Source: a bacterium
GTDB taxonomy: Bacteria; SZUA-182; DTGQ01
Length of the DNA stretch: 64,000 bases
NCBI GenBank assembly: GCA_023512255.1
Contig: JAILZY010000002.1
Coordinates: 1 to 64,000 of the forward strand
Direction: 5' to 3'
Part shown: positions 7,118-16,746 of the stretch, piece after piece
How positions within the stretch are numbered: the stretch's first letter is position 1
Layout of the letters: every line of letters begins with the position of its first letter
Notes under the pieces: generated by a model
Told to the model about the DNA's origin: nothing
The model's database searches: none
Seen by the model: only the letters and a program-made list of their open reading frames with translations
Translations under genes and position numbers: made by a program

Positions 7118-9544
7118 ATGAAAGATGCTGCCTGTGAAATAAAAATCAAGGCTGCCTTGCTTAAGATTTTCCTGGCTGGCCTATGGTGCTCCTTTTGGGT
7201 CTTTTCCCCAGGGCAGAAAGCGGCTATTGCAGCTCACTCTCCTCCCTCAGAGTTTGCCGAGCGATTAAATCAGGAGATTTCTAGCCTATTCCGCCCCCCC
7301 TCTCAAGAAGTCCAGCGCTCTTTTTCCCCTCTTGCCCCTTTGCCCATCAGGAGAAAATGTGCCACCCCCCTAATACGCCAGGCCTTGCGGCATCCAGAAT
7401 TGTTGACTCCAGAAAACCGATTTATCCTCCACCGCCCGACAGACCTGGGCGATCCTATGGAGCGCTATGAGTATAATGGTGATTATTACTATGGAAGGGA
7501 TGTTAGTATATGGAGTTATGACACCGATCATTTTCGCCTCTACTACACAGAAGATAATCGCTATGGAGATGCAGTTGAGGGCTCGGACGGAAAGCAGATG
7601 ACTATCCCTGCCTTTGTAGTCGATTTTGCCCAATATTTTGAAGAATCATGGAACTATCTTACAGAAACACTTAGCTACCAACCACCTAGCCAGAAAACCG
7701 AGGTCTTTATCCTCAATATCGCGGCTTACGGAATCACCAGTGCCGATGATCGGGGGGCTTATATTTTAGTCAGTAACGATTACCAATGGGACAGAGAAAA
7801 CCTGGACAGTGAAGGGAAAAAGGCCGGAGCCATGAAGGTTACGGCAGTGCATGAATTCTTTCATGTAGTCCAAGCGGGCTATGATCAGTGGCCGACATCA
7901 CCGGTAGATAACATGTGGTGGGAGGAAAATACCGCAGTCTGGATTGAAGATGAACTCTATGACGAGGTTGATGACTATTTGAATTACCTGGGCTGGCCTT
8001 TTGGGGACAGCAATGATAATGGCCGATGGAATAGCGGAGAGCCGTACTTCAATATTTTGAATCTAGCCTTATCTGATGGGCGGCAGAGGTGGGGGACGGC
8101 GCTTTATTATAGAAGGGATTATGGATGGTTTGACTATCCTTATATCTGCCTGACCAAGACCAGCCGTGATCTCTTCTTTGACTACGAATATGGCGGGGTT
8201 ATCTGGGCTAAATTTCTCTCCGAAACCTTTGGAAGCAAGATTATCCTGACCATATTTGAGCAGATTCAGCCTCCCTCATATGATATCCTGGCTGCTATCG
8301 ACCGGGCAATAGGGGAATTCAGCGGCGGGAGGACCTCTTTTGATCAGGCATTTATCCTCTTTAAGCTGACTAACTTACAGCAGAATTACGAGGAGGGAAT
8401 CAGCTATCCGATCCCCTGGCATAAATATGACCTCTCGATAGAATCCGAATCCTCGATAACGGATAATCTTGACTGTCTGAGCTGTCAGTATCTGATCTGC
8501 AGAAAGCCCGCCTCAGGATCAGCTATCCGCCTTCGGATCGATGGCTCGATCCAGGCTAATCTTGCTGTTTTGGCCACTCCGGCTAGCTCGTATAGCTCCC
8601 TGCCGCAATCAAGACCAGGATTTGGCACTGCCCAGCTTATCAACCTCGATGGGAATCAGCATGGCACCTATGATTTTTCTTTCAGCGAAGGCTCTGATTA
8701 CTCAAAGCTGATCATTATTCCCATCAACCTTTCTCAGTACAATGAAGCCTGGTATACCATTCAGGCTGAGGAGCTGCCCAGCGGGAATTTGCCCCCTGCG
8801 CCCCTGATTGCCGAAGGCTCCCCCACTACCGGCACCAAGGATGGCTATCTTGTGATTCGGCTTGGCTGGGAGCCGGTCAGGGAAGGAGGCCGATACCAGA
8901 TCTGGCGAGGTCGCAAGGGGAAATATCAGAGCTTGATCTTCCAGTCTCCTGAGATTGCCTACCCTTCTTCTACTTACCAGGACAGCAATGTCTATGAAGA
9001 TATTGATCCTACCTTAGATGGAGAGGAAACTTACCTCTATCAGGTAAAATTTGTTACTGATAGCGGGACCTCCTCATCGGAAATTGCCCAGGTTACGACC
9101 CCAAAATTGCCCATCTCCCAGGTCCAGGTCCGGTATAAGAGGAGCCCTGCTCCTTGTGTTGAAATCTCCTTTCAGGTTGATCCCAACATCATCACCTATT
9201 ATCAGATCGAGCGAAAAATCAAGGGAATATCTTCTGCTTTTGATACTGTATTAAGCAAAACTTCATTAAGCAAAACTTCGGGAGAATACTCTGATCAAAC
9301 CATTATTACCCATAGCGATTATCAGATCAAGCTCAATACAGCCTATCTCTACCTCATTACTGCCTATAATGCTCAAGATAATTATTTTCGAAGAGAAATT
9401 TCGATCAGGACACCAGCCGAAGTTCCCATGATGGCACATCCTCCCTCCTCTTCGCAAAATGATCGCAGCGGATGCTTTATTGCTAGCCTAGAGAGATTTT
9501 CCCTTGCAGGAGATTTTCCGGTTGTGGTAGAATCAGTTTTATAA
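7118..9544 (+). CDS. Exported zinc metallopeptidase (MXAN_6640-like) with C-terminal Fn3-like domains
   Basis: This 808-residue secreted protein starts with a hydrophobic segment (about residues 10-38) that acts as a signal peptide. The catalytic zinc motif HEFFH lies at residues 245-249, followed about 20 residues later by WWEENTAVWIED. The latter supplies a probable third ligand, as in gluzincin-like secreted peptidases of the MXAN_6640 type. The middle region resembles that family. The C-terminal half contains beta-sandwich, fibronectin-III-like segments (LGWEPVREGGRYQIWRG). The last residues, SGCFIASLERFS, resemble a degenerate form of the CFI-box C-terminal motif found on exported bacterial proteins. 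ATG 7118 is preferred to an upstream TTG at 7097 because ggaagtgag precedes it. Substrate unknown. Confidence 0.75.
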   Translation: MKDAACEIKIKAALLKIFLAGLWCSFWVFSPGQKAAIAAHSPPSEFAERLNQEISSLFRPPSQEVQRSFSPLAPLPIRRKCATPLIRQALRHPELLTPENRFILHRPTDLGDPMERYEYNGDYYYGRDVSIWSYDTDHFRLYYTEDNRYGDAVEGSDGKQMTIPAFVVDFAQYFEESWNYLTETLSYQPPSQKTEVFILNIAAYGITSADDRGAYILVSNDYQWDRENLDSEGKKAGAMKVTAVHEFFHVVQAGYDQWPTSPVDNMWWEENTAVWIEDELYDEVDDYLNYLGWPFGDSNDNGRWNSGEPYFNILNLALSDGRQRWGTALYYRRDYGWFDYPYICLTKTSRDLFFDYEYGGVIWAKFLSETFGSKIILTIFEQIQPPSYDILAAIDRAIGEFSGGRTSFDQAFILFKLTNLQQNYEEGISYPIPWHKYDLSIESESSITDNLDCLSCQYLICRKPASGSAIRLRIDGSIQANLAVLATPASSYSSLPQSRPGFGTAQLINLDGNQHGTYDFSFSEGSDYSKLIIIPINLSQYNEAWYTIQAEELPSGNLPPAPLIAEGSPTTGTKDGYLVIRLGWEPVREGGRYQIWRGRKGKYQSLIFQSPEIAYPSSTYQDSNVYEDIDPTLDGEETYLYQVKFVTDSGTSSSEIAQVTTPKLPISQVQVRYKRSPAPCVEISFQVDPNIITYYQIERKIKGISSAFDTVLSKTSLSKTSGEYSDQTIITHSDYQIKLNTAYLYLITAYNAQDNYFRREISIRTPAEVPMMAHPPSSSQNDRSGCFIASLERFSLAGDFPVVVESVL

Positions 9545-9568
9545 AAAATCAAGCGCTTGGTGGTTAAT

Positions 9569-9728
9569 AATATTACAACGAGATATCGTTATCATTTCTT
9601 ATCCGTGTCATTTTGTGTCATTTCGTCATTACTGCCAAAGCTCAGAATCCAGAGGATAAGATAGCTTGTGGATTATTGGCTTTGGCGAGGCATTTTGGTA
9701 AATCTCTGAAAGTCTTCGTTGTAATATT
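9569..9728. repeat. 160-bp inverted-repeat element between the peptidase gene and glgC
   Basis: A perfect 13-bp inverted repeat forms the ends: aatattacaacga at 9569-9581 and tcgttgtaatatt at 9716-9728. A second, inner pair (tgccaaagc and gctttggcga) lies between. There is no open frame inside. A single copy was noticed. Confidence 0.6.
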
Positions 9729-9850
9729 GTAGTATTATTGTAGTATTAAAGAGCCTATCCCACCCCCCTATCAAGCAAATCAAGCAAAATGATCTTGCCG
9801 CTTGAAGTGGAGATTTTGGGATAGTCTCTAAGAGATGAGGTGGTTAGAGG

Positions 9851-11092
9851 ATGGTGAATTTAAAGAAAGTCTTAACCTATATTCTGGCCGGAGGTGCTGG
9901 TAGGCGGCTTTATCCGCTGACCAGAGATCGGGCCAAGCCCGCGGTCCCCTTTGGGGGTATCTATCGAATCATAGATATTGTCCTAAGTAACTGCATCAAT
10001 TCTAATCTTAGGCGCATCTATATTCTACCCCAATATAAATATGAATCTCTCGAGCGCCACCTTCGGCTAGGCTGGAATATCTTCTCCCCGGAACTTGGAG
10101 AATTCATCATCTCGATCCCGCCGCAGATGAGAATCGACGAAAACTGGTATCAGGGGACAGCTAATGCCATATTTCAGAATCTCTACACCCTCAATGAGGA
10201 AAATCCTGACTATGTTCTAATTCTCTCTGGCGATCATATCTATAAGATGAACTATGCAGAAATGATTCAATATCACATCGACCAAAAAGCAGATATCACC
10301 GTAGCCGCCATCGAGGTTGAACCATCACAGGCCGCCCTGCAACTTGGGATCATCGAGATCGACAAAAACAACAAGATCATCGGCTTTGAGGAAAAGCCAC
10401 GCAATCCTAAACGGCTGCCCCATGATCCCAACCTTTGCTTTGCTTCCATGGGGATATACGTGTTTACGACTGATGTGCTTCGGCAGGTTCTAAAAGAGGA
10501 TGCCTGGAGGGATTCAGAACATGATTTTGGCAAAAATATTATTCCCATGTCTATTACTAGCTATCATGTTGTAGCTTATAATTTCAAGGATGAAAACAAA
10601 AAACATGCCAAATACTGGCGGGATGTCGGAACTATTGATGCCTACTGGGAAGCCAACATGGATCTTGTGTCCGTAAATCCGCTGTTTAATCTCTATGACC
10701 GAGATTGGCCTATCCGAACTCACCATATCCAGGCCCCACCAGCCAAGACCGTGTTTGCAGAGGAATTCGGTGATGGAGAACGGCATGAGCCCCGCTTTGG
10801 AGTGGCTGTAGATTCGCTCATTTCAGAAGGATGCATCCTGAGCGGCGGCCGGGTTCAAAATTCGGTGCTGTCGCCGAATGTCTACATCCATAGCTACTCG
10901 TATATCTATAAATCAGTGCTGATGGAAGGGGTTGAGGTTGGCAGATACTCCAGAATTCGAAATGCTATTATTGACAAGGGGGTCATCATTCCTCCCAATA
11001 CCGTCATTGGCTACAATCTGGAAGAGGACGCTAAAAAATATACGGTTACTAGCTCTGGAATCGTGGTTGTTCCCAAAAAGATGGAGATATAA
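9851..11092 (+). CDS. glgC: Glucose-1-phosphate adenylyltransferase
   Basis: This enzyme makes ADP-glucose from glucose-1-phosphate and ATP, the committed step of glycogen synthesis. Present are the nucleotide-binding YILAGGAGRRLYPLTRDRAKPAVP signature (split here for reference: GGAGRRLYPLT and RAKPAVPFGG), NWYQGTANAI, LILSGDHIYKM, GIIEIDKNNKIIGFEEKP and YWRDVGTIDAYWEAN. A left-handed beta-helix region (about residues 290-400) forms the C-terminus. At 413 residues it has the usual length. No other glycogen gene is adjacent. The start ATG is followed by GTG, and either could initiate. It ends about 200 bases before the next gene, so co-transcription is uncertain. Confidence 0.96.
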   Translation: MVNLKKVLTYILAGGAGRRLYPLTRDRAKPAVPFGGIYRIIDIVLSNCINSNLRRIYILPQYKYESLERHLRLGWNIFSPELGEFIISIPPQMRIDENWYQGTANAIFQNLYTLNEENPDYVLILSGDHIYKMNYAEMIQYHIDQKADITVAAIEVEPSQAALQLGIIEIDKNNKIIGFEEKPRNPKRLPHDPNLCFASMGIYVFTTDVLRQVLKEDAWRDSEHDFGKNIIPMSITSYHVVAYNFKDENKKHAKYWRDVGTIDAYWEANMDLVSVNPLFNLYDRDWPIRTHHIQAPPAKTVFAEEFGDGERHEPRFGVAVDSLISEGCILSGGRVQNSVLSPNVYIHSYSYIYKSVLMEGVEVGRYSRIRNAIIDKGVIIPPNTVIGYNLEEDAKKYTVTSSGIVVVPKKMEI

Positions 11093-11288
11093 CTTTCGAT
11101 TTTTTTTCAGGCTCCTCCCACCTGATTTTCCCCTTGCCTCCTACTTCAAAAGAAAAAAATCCTACCAGGAAACAGTTGACAGGGGCAAAAAACAGGGTAA
11201 ACTTTCTGGTATTTACCAGAAGATATTCTGGTATTTATCAGAAAATAGGAGACACAAGTAAAACGGCGATAACCAGGCATCATACACG

Positions 11289-13409
11289 GTGCATTATAAC
11301 GATATGATAATGGTAAACAAGGTAAAGATTTTTTCACGCTGGCTGACAGTGGCTGCTGTCTTGCTTTCGCTGGTCCAGGCCAAGGAAGCAGCGGCCTATA
11401 TTGGACCTGGCGCGGGGATTGCTTTTTTTAGTTCATTTTTCATTCTCCTGGCTACATTTTTTCTCGCCCTGCTAATCATTCTCTTTTGGCCGATTCGGGT
11501 TTTGATTCAGGCGATCAAGCATCGCCTCAAATACCAAAAATATTTCGATCAAAACTCTCATCGCAAAACCAAAAGGGTGGTTATACTGGGTCTTGATGGG
11601 ATGGATCCAGACCTTACGGAAAGATTCATGCAACAGGGGCTTCTCCCCAACTTTTCCGCACTCAAAGAGGAGGGCAGCTACAGCCGCCTCCAAACCACCT
11701 GCCCAGCCATATCCCCGGTAGCCTGGTCAAGCTTTGCTACTGGTCTGACACCGGCCAGGCACGCTATTTTTGACTTCTTCACCCGCGATCGCTCGACCTA
11801 TCTGCCGATCCTATCTTCAGTGGATATTCAAAAACCCACAGGCCGCCTTAAGAAGCCGAAAATCAAATCGCTCAAAAAAGGGCGGGCCTTTTGGGAGATT
11901 CTGGGAGAGGTTGGTATCTCAAGCTCCGTTCTTCGGGTGCCGGTAACCTTTCCGCCGGTAAAATTCAGCGGCCGGCTCCTCTCAGCTATGTGTGTTCCAG
12001 ACCTTAAGGGCACGCAAGGAACCTTTTCTTTCTACACCAGCCGTGACAGCCGGCTGCAGCAGTGCACCGGTGGGACCTGCTTTAAAGTGGTAAACCGCGG
12101 CAACAAGATTTCCTCCTTCCTCTATGGCCCTGAGGACCCATCCAAAAAGGGTGCTCCAGAGAGTAAGATCCCCTTTGAGGTGATCTTGCCTAAAACAAAT
12201 AGTGATTGCGCCCAGCTTTTGGTTTGCGGCCAAAAATTTTTGCTCAAGACAAGAGAGTATTCCCCCTGGGTCAGACTTTCCTTTCCTATGGGTAGGAAAA
12301 AGGTCTATGGTCTTTGCCGCTTTCTGATTCTGGAAACAAACCCAGATTTTGAGATGTATGTTACCCCGATCAATATTGATCCTGAAAATCCGGTGCTGCC
12401 GATTTCACACCCCTTTGTCTACGCCATGTATCTGGCTAAGGTAATGAATAGTTATGCCACCCTGGGGTTGGCAGAAGATACCTGGGCTTTGAATGAGCGA
12501 ATTCTGGATGAGCAAGGATTTCTTGATCAAACCTACTTGAATCACCGCGAACGGGAACAGATGTTCTTTCATGAGCTAGACAAGGTACGCCGAGGGGTCT
12601 GTGCCTGTGTCTTTGATACTACAGATCGGATTCAGCATATGTTCTGGCGGTATCTGGAAAAGGACCATCCCGCTCACCGAGCCGGAGGGGAGCCTGGCTA
12701 TGAAAAAACCATTGAAGAATTATATAAAAACATGGATGAGCTGCTCGGTCGGCTACGCCAGAAACTCGATGAGCATACGCTCCTGATCGTGTTATCTGAT
12801 CACGGGTTTAAGTCTTTCCGCCGATGCGTTAGCCTAAACTCCTGGCTCTACCTGAATAATTACCTTGTCCTGAAGGAAGGGGCCAAAGAGAGCGGCGAGT
12901 GGTTTGCCCAGGTTGATTGGTCAAGAACGCGGGCCTATGCTCTTGGGCTTGGGGGAATCTTCATTAACCTCAAGGGGAGAGAAGCGCAAGGGATTGTTCA
13001 ACCGGGGGCGGAATTCGACCGGCTCAAGGGAGAGCTTTCAGCCAGACTGAGCGGCCTGAAAGATGAGACCAAAGGGGTAGTGGCCATAAACCAGGTCTAT
13101 GACTGCCAGCGGATATATCAGGGGCCCTACACTGATATGGGACCTGATCTGATCGTCGGCTATGCAGAAGGTTATCGGATTTCCTGGGACTCGGCAGTGG
13201 GCAAGGTCAATGGCACAGTATTTGAAGATAATCTCAAGAGCTGGAGCGGCGATCACTGCCTTGATCCCAAGATCGTTCCGGGGGTTTTGTTCTGCAACCG
13301 CAAACTCAAGGCGGCATCCGCCCGTATGATTGACATCGCGCCGACTGTCCTGCGGGAGTTCAATCTGCATGTTCCCCCATCTATGGAAGGAAAGCCGCTC
13401 TTTGATTAA
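11289..13409 (+). CDS. Membrane-anchored alkaline-phosphatase-superfamily phosphodiesterase, paralogue 1
   Basis: This 706-residue protein has two hydrophobic N-terminal segments (about residues 17-35 and 44-70) around an AYIGPGAG motif. A type I phosphodiesterase/nucleotide pyrophosphatase domain follows. Metal-site motifs are GLDGMDPD (about residues 101-108), the nucleophile region CPAISPVAWSSFATG, LSDHGFKSF and WSGDHC near the end. The next gene encodes a paralogue only 27 bases downstream. The superfamily hydrolyses or transfers phosphate-ester groups, often on nucleotides or envelope lipids and glycans; the substrate is unknown. The start is uncertain (GTG 11289, ATG 11304 or ATG 11310), as no ribosome binding site is convincing. 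Confidence 0.8.
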   Translation: MHYNDMIMVNKVKIFSRWLTVAAVLLSLVQAKEAAAYIGPGAGIAFFSSFFILLATFFLALLIILFWPIRVLIQAIKHRLKYQKYFDQNSHRKTKRVVILGLDGMDPDLTERFMQQGLLPNFSALKEEGSYSRLQTTCPAISPVAWSSFATGLTPARHAIFDFFTRDRSTYLPILSSVDIQKPTGRLKKPKIKSLKKGRAFWEILGEVGISSSVLRVPVTFPPVKFSGRLLSAMCVPDLKGTQGTFSFYTSRDSRLQQCTGGTCFKVVNRGNKISSFLYGPEDPSKKGAPESKIPFEVILPKTNSDCAQLLVCGQKFLLKTREYSPWVRLSFPMGRKKVYGLCRFLILETNPDFEMYVTPINIDPENPVLPISHPFVYAMYLAKVMNSYATLGLAEDTWALNERILDEQGFLDQTYLNHREREQMFFHELDKVRRGVCACVFDTTDRIQHMFWRYLEKDHPAHRAGGEPGYEKTIEELYKNMDELLGRLRQKLDEHTLLIVLSDHGFKSFRRCVSLNSWLYLNNYLVLKEGAKESGEWFAQVDWSRTRAYALGLGGIFINLKGREAQGIVQPGAEFDRLKGELSARLSGLKDETKGVVAINQVYDCQRIYQGPYTDMGPDLIVGYAEGYRISWDSAVGKVNGTVFEDNLKSWSGDHCLDPKIVPGVLFCNRKLKAASARMIDIAPTVLREFNLHVPPSMEGKPLFD

Positions 13410-13436
13410 GAATTATGGTCATTCAAGGGAAAGATT

Positions 13437-15488
13437 ATGGAAAGGAATACGAAAAATACGATTACGATAGCTAACGAGCAGAGAAAAACCTTACTTATCC
13501 CTGGCCTGCCATCGCCGGGATTTCTCCTCCGAGTAGGATTCTTCATCCTAGGAGGATTCTTTATCCTCATCATCTGTTGTTTGGGATTTCGCACCGCTTT
13601 AGCTGAGGCAGCCTCCAAAATGATCATTTTGGGATTTGACGGCATGGATCCGCAGCTGATGCAAAAATACATGGCCGCCGGTATGCTTCCCAACTTCAAA
13701 AAACTGGCCGAAATTGGAGACTTTAAACCCTTAGCCACTACCATTCCGCCTCAGAGCCCGGTGGCCTGGGCCACCTTCATCACCGGCCAGGACCCTGGGG
13801 GCACCAATATCTATGATTTTATCGCCCGTGATCCCAATACCTATCTGCCCTATCTTTCCATAGGCGAAATCTGCCCCCCAAAAAAGGAGGTAAAAATTCC
13901 TCTCCTGAAATGGGTTGTGCCTATTTCTAAAGTTGAGGCCAAGCTCTATCGCAAGGGCAAAACCTTCTGGGAGTATCTGGATGAGGTTTCCGTGCCCTCT
14001 ACCATCCTTCAGGTTCCCTCAAATTTCCCGCCCGTGCAACATCGCGGCAAGTCTTTGAGCGGCATGGGGACTCCTGATATTATCGGCACCTATGGAACCT
14101 TTCAATTCTTTACCTCAAAGGCTGGCGAGGGTGGAGCAGAGCAAGGGGGTAGGGTTTATAAGGTAGAGGTTAAAAATAATATTATTGAAACCGAAATCCA
14201 AGGTCCGGTCAACACCTTTAAGGAAGACCGCCCGATATCTAAAATACCGTTAACTATCAAGCTTGATCCCCAAAATCCCATAGCTAGACTTAAGTTTGCC
14301 GATCAAGATCTAATTTTGAAACAGGGTGAGTGGTCAAAATGGCTCCCATTTACATTTAAGATGAGTTTTTCTAAGGCCTGTGGTATTGGCCGATTTTACC
14401 TCAAAGAGGTGCGGCCTGAATTTCAGCTCTACTTAAGCCCAATCAATGTCGATCCGCGGCAGCCTCCATTTGCCATCTCCTGCCCACCAGAGTATTCCAG
14501 GGAGCTGGCCGAGCAGATTGGCCTATTCCATACCGTAGGGATACCGGAAGATACCTGGGCACTAAACGAAGGAAGACTGAATGAGGAGGAATTTTTAGCC
14601 CAGAGCGAAGTATCGCATAAAGAACGCCTTAGGATGTATCGGCTTGAGCTTGCTAACCTAAAAAAACAAAAAACCGGTCTCCTATTTTGCTACTTCTCAG
14701 CTACTGACACAATTCAGCATATGTTCACCGGCTATATGGACCCTGAATTTCCCGGCTACAGCCAAGAGAAAAATAAAAAGTATGGTCAGATTATCCCTGA
14801 GTTATATCAAAAAATGGACCAGATTGTAGGCGAAACCTTGAAACAGATGGATCCGGACACTACCCTGCTCATTCTCTCAGATCATGGCTTTACCACCTAT
14901 AGCCGATATTTTAACCTAAACACCTGGCTGCATCAGCATGGCTACCTAGCCTTTATTGATGAATACCGGCGAGAGAGCGGCGAGTTCTTTGAAAATGTGG
15001 ATTGGAAGCGCACCCGAGCATATGCCCTGGGGTTGAACGCCCTCTATATTAATCTCAAAGGGAGAGAAGGCCAGGGAATCGTTGATCCTAGCCAGAAAGC
15101 AGCTCTGGTTGAAGAGATTCGGCAGGGACTGTTGAGCTTTCGGGATCCCAAAAATGGCCGGCAGGTCATAAGCTATGTTGATTTGCCAGATAAGGCCTAC
15201 CAGGGGAAATATCGTCAGAATGCGCCAGACCTTATCATCGGCTACAGCCGTGGCTATCGGGCCTCCTGGTGGACAGCCCTGGGACAGGCGCCGCGAGACC
15301 TCATCGGAGACAATACCACCAAGTGGAGCGGTGACCATTGCATTGCCGGACAATTGGTGCCAGGTATTGTGCTGGCTAATAAAAAAATTAAGGTCAAAGA
15401 TCCAGCTATCATTGACCTTGCGCCTACCATCTTGAATGAATTCAAGGTGGGCAAAAAACCCGGCATGAGCGGACGAGTTATATTTTAA
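13437..15488 (+). CDS. Membrane-anchored alkaline-phosphatase-superfamily phosphodiesterase, paralogue 2
   Basis: This 683-residue protein has one hydrophobic segment (about residues 32-58, possibly an uncleaved anchor or signal peptide). It then carries the same catalytic order as its upstream neighbour: ILGFDGMDPQ (about 65-74), IPPQSPVAWATFITG, ILSDHGFTT and WSGDHC, ending IDLAPTILNEF. Ser in SPVAWSS and Thr in SPVAWAT are the candidate nucleophiles of the two paralogues. The pair looks like an old tandem duplication with substantial divergence. An aaggga site precedes the ATG, and the two genes are very likely co-transcribed. Substrate unknown. Confidence 0.8.
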   Translation: MERNTKNTITIANEQRKTLLIPGLPSPGFLLRVGFFILGGFFILIICCLGFRTALAEAASKMIILGFDGMDPQLMQKYMAAGMLPNFKKLAEIGDFKPLATTIPPQSPVAWATFITGQDPGGTNIYDFIARDPNTYLPYLSIGEICPPKKEVKIPLLKWVVPISKVEAKLYRKGKTFWEYLDEVSVPSTILQVPSNFPPVQHRGKSLSGMGTPDIIGTYGTFQFFTSKAGEGGAEQGGRVYKVEVKNNIIETEIQGPVNTFKEDRPISKIPLTIKLDPQNPIARLKFADQDLILKQGEWSKWLPFTFKMSFSKACGIGRFYLKEVRPEFQLYLSPINVDPRQPPFAISCPPEYSRELAEQIGLFHTVGIPEDTWALNEGRLNEEEFLAQSEVSHKERLRMYRLELANLKKQKTGLLFCYFSATDTIQHMFTGYMDPEFPGYSQEKNKKYGQIIPELYQKMDQIVGETLKQMDPDTTLLILSDHGFTTYSRYFNLNTWLHQHGYLAFIDEYRRESGEFFENVDWKRTRAYALGLNALYINLKGREGQGIVDPSQKAALVEEIRQGLLSFRDPKNGRQVISYVDLPDKAYQGKYRQNAPDLIIGYSRGYRASWWTALGQAPRDLIGDNTTKWSGDHCIAGQLVPGIVLANKKIKVKDPAIIDLAPTILNEFKVGKKPGMSGRVIF

Positions 15489-15532
15489 TCTTATGCCAAA
15501 GCAAATGCTTGATTGCATTTTAAAATCAATCA

Positions 15533-15561
15533 GTTAACTTTCACAAAATGTGTGAGTTAAC
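15533..15561. terminator. Hairpin after the phosphodiesterase pair
   Basis: gttaactttcaca and tgtgtgagttaac form a 13-bp inverted repeat with two mismatches and a 3-nt loop. There is no clear T-tract, so the terminator role is tentative. Confidence 0.35.
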
Positions 15562-15732
15562 ATTCTGGATGAGTTAAAATTCTGGAATATAAAGTTTTTA
15601 GGTGTTCGCTCTGGATTCAGGTTTAATCGACGAATGATATTTTAATCTAAGAGTTCGAGATAAGTTTGATAGAAATTACTTAAGCAAAATGTCGAACTTA
15701 GGTTATTTTAGGGAGATTTTAGGGAGAATGAG

Positions 15733-16083
15733 GTGGAAGAAAGCAAGTCTCTAGGAAGAGATATCGAGAAGGAGATAAGCCTTATTGTCAATACCATTAT
15801 CGACAAGTTATCTCCTGAGAAAATTGTGCTTTTTGGCTCCTATGCCTATGGACAACCTACCCAGGATAGTGACCTTGATATTCTGGTAGTGGTTCAAAGG
15901 CATGATCAGCCAAGATACAAAAGAGCACGGGAGATTAGAAAGTGTTTATGGGGTAAGGTTTCGGTTCCAAAGGATATATTAATCTATACGGTTGATGAGA
16001 TCCGAGAGTGGGAAAATGTAAAACAGGCCTTCATAACCTCAATCATGGATCGAGGAAAGGTGCTGTATGAAAAAAAAAGCTGA
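15733..16083 (+). CDS. mntA: MNT-type minimal nucleotidyltransferase
   Basis: This 116-residue protein is a minimal nucleotidyltransferase of the pol-beta fold. It has the motif FGSYAYG (Gly35-Ser36) followed by DSDLDILV, giving the catalytic Asp47-x-Asp49. It overlaps the downstream HEPN gene by 17 bases, which is the standard arrangement of MNT/HEPN toxin-antitoxin pairs. In characterised pairs the nucleotidyltransferase neutralises the HEPN toxin by AMPylating it. GTG 15733 follows tagggaga at a good distance. The gene symbol is by analogy; activity is inferred. Confidence 0.75.
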   Translation: MEESKSLGRDIEKEISLIVNTIIDKLSPEKIVLFGSYAYGQPTQDSDLDILVVVQRHDQPRYKRAREIRKCLWGKVSVPKDILIYTVDEIREWENVKQAFITSIMDRGKVLYEKKS

Positions 16084-16468
16084 CTTGGTAAAAGAATGGC
16101 TTACCAAGGCAGATCACGATTTACAAGCGGCTAAATCACTGCTCAAGGCAAAGGAACCATTACTCGATATCATTGCCTTCCATTGCCAGCAAGCAGTTGA
16201 AAAATATCTTAAAGGATACATGGTCTATCTCGATTTGGCATTTACCAAAACTCATGAAATAGGAGACCTGATAGCCATCATAGAGGAAAAAGACCCTGAG
16301 ATGATACATCTTAAGGAAAGGGCGGATACTCTTACTGATTATGCTGTTGAGATAAGATATCCAGAAAGCTATATCATGCCCTCTCAAGAAGAAATTAACC
16401 AAGCCATTGAAATCGCATATGAAATTCAGACTTATGTAAAGAGCAAAACCAGTGAAACAAACACCTAG
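16067..16468 (+). CDS. HEPN-domain protein, partner of the nucleotidyltransferase
   Basis: This 133-residue all-helical HEPN protein is recognised by KEWLTKADHDLQAAK, the central AFHCQQAVEKYLKGY and the later TDYAVEIRYPESY. HEPN toxins that act as ribonucleases carry an R-x4-6-H motif. Here the corresponding place reads RYPESYI with no histidine, so RNase activity is not supported by the visible motif. The pair could be an MNT/HEPN module of the non-RNase kind, or one whose toxin is inactive. It overlaps the nucleotidyltransferase gene and is followed 17 bases later by a small helical protein. Confidence 0.7.
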   Translation: MKKKADLVKEWLTKADHDLQAAKSLLKAKEPLLDIIAFHCQQAVEKYLKGYMVYLDLAFTKTHEIGDLIAIIEEKDPEMIHLKERADTLTDYAVEIRYPESYIMPSQEEINQAIEIAYEIQTYVKSKTSETNT

Positions 16469-16485
16469 GGAGAAAGGTAAGGATT

Positions 16486-16683
16486 ATGTTTGGAAGTAAG
16501 GTAAAAATCGACAAAGACTTGCTAAAAAGAGCCCAAGAGTACGCTAGCCGCAAAGGCTATCCTTCGGTAGAAGAATTCATAAGCCACGTGTTAGAAAAGG
16601 AAATGCGGGAGGAAGAAGCAGAATCTGGTGAATCTCAGGAAGAGCTGAAGAAAAAATTACAGGGGTTAGGTTATATTTCCTAA
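16486..16683 (+). CDS. Small ribbon-helix-helix-like protein
   Basis: This is a 65-residue protein. After a short strand-like VKIDKDL it predicts two helices (LLKRAQEYASRKG and SVEEFISHVLEKEM), the spacing of a ribbon-helix-helix DNA-binding fold. A charged helix follows, ending LKKKLQGLGYIS. It lies 17 bases after the HEPN gene and has a ggagaaagg site upstream, so it may be a third gene of that module, for example a regulator. The family is not recognised with certainty. Confidence 0.5.
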   Translation: MFGSKVKIDKDLLKRAQEYASRKGYPSVEEFISHVLEKEMREEEAESGESQEELKKKLQGLGYIS

Positions 16684-16746
16684 TACAACTTCCTCAAAGA
16701 AAAAGCAACAAGTTTAAGAGCTTGCTGAAAAAATCAAAGGGCTATT

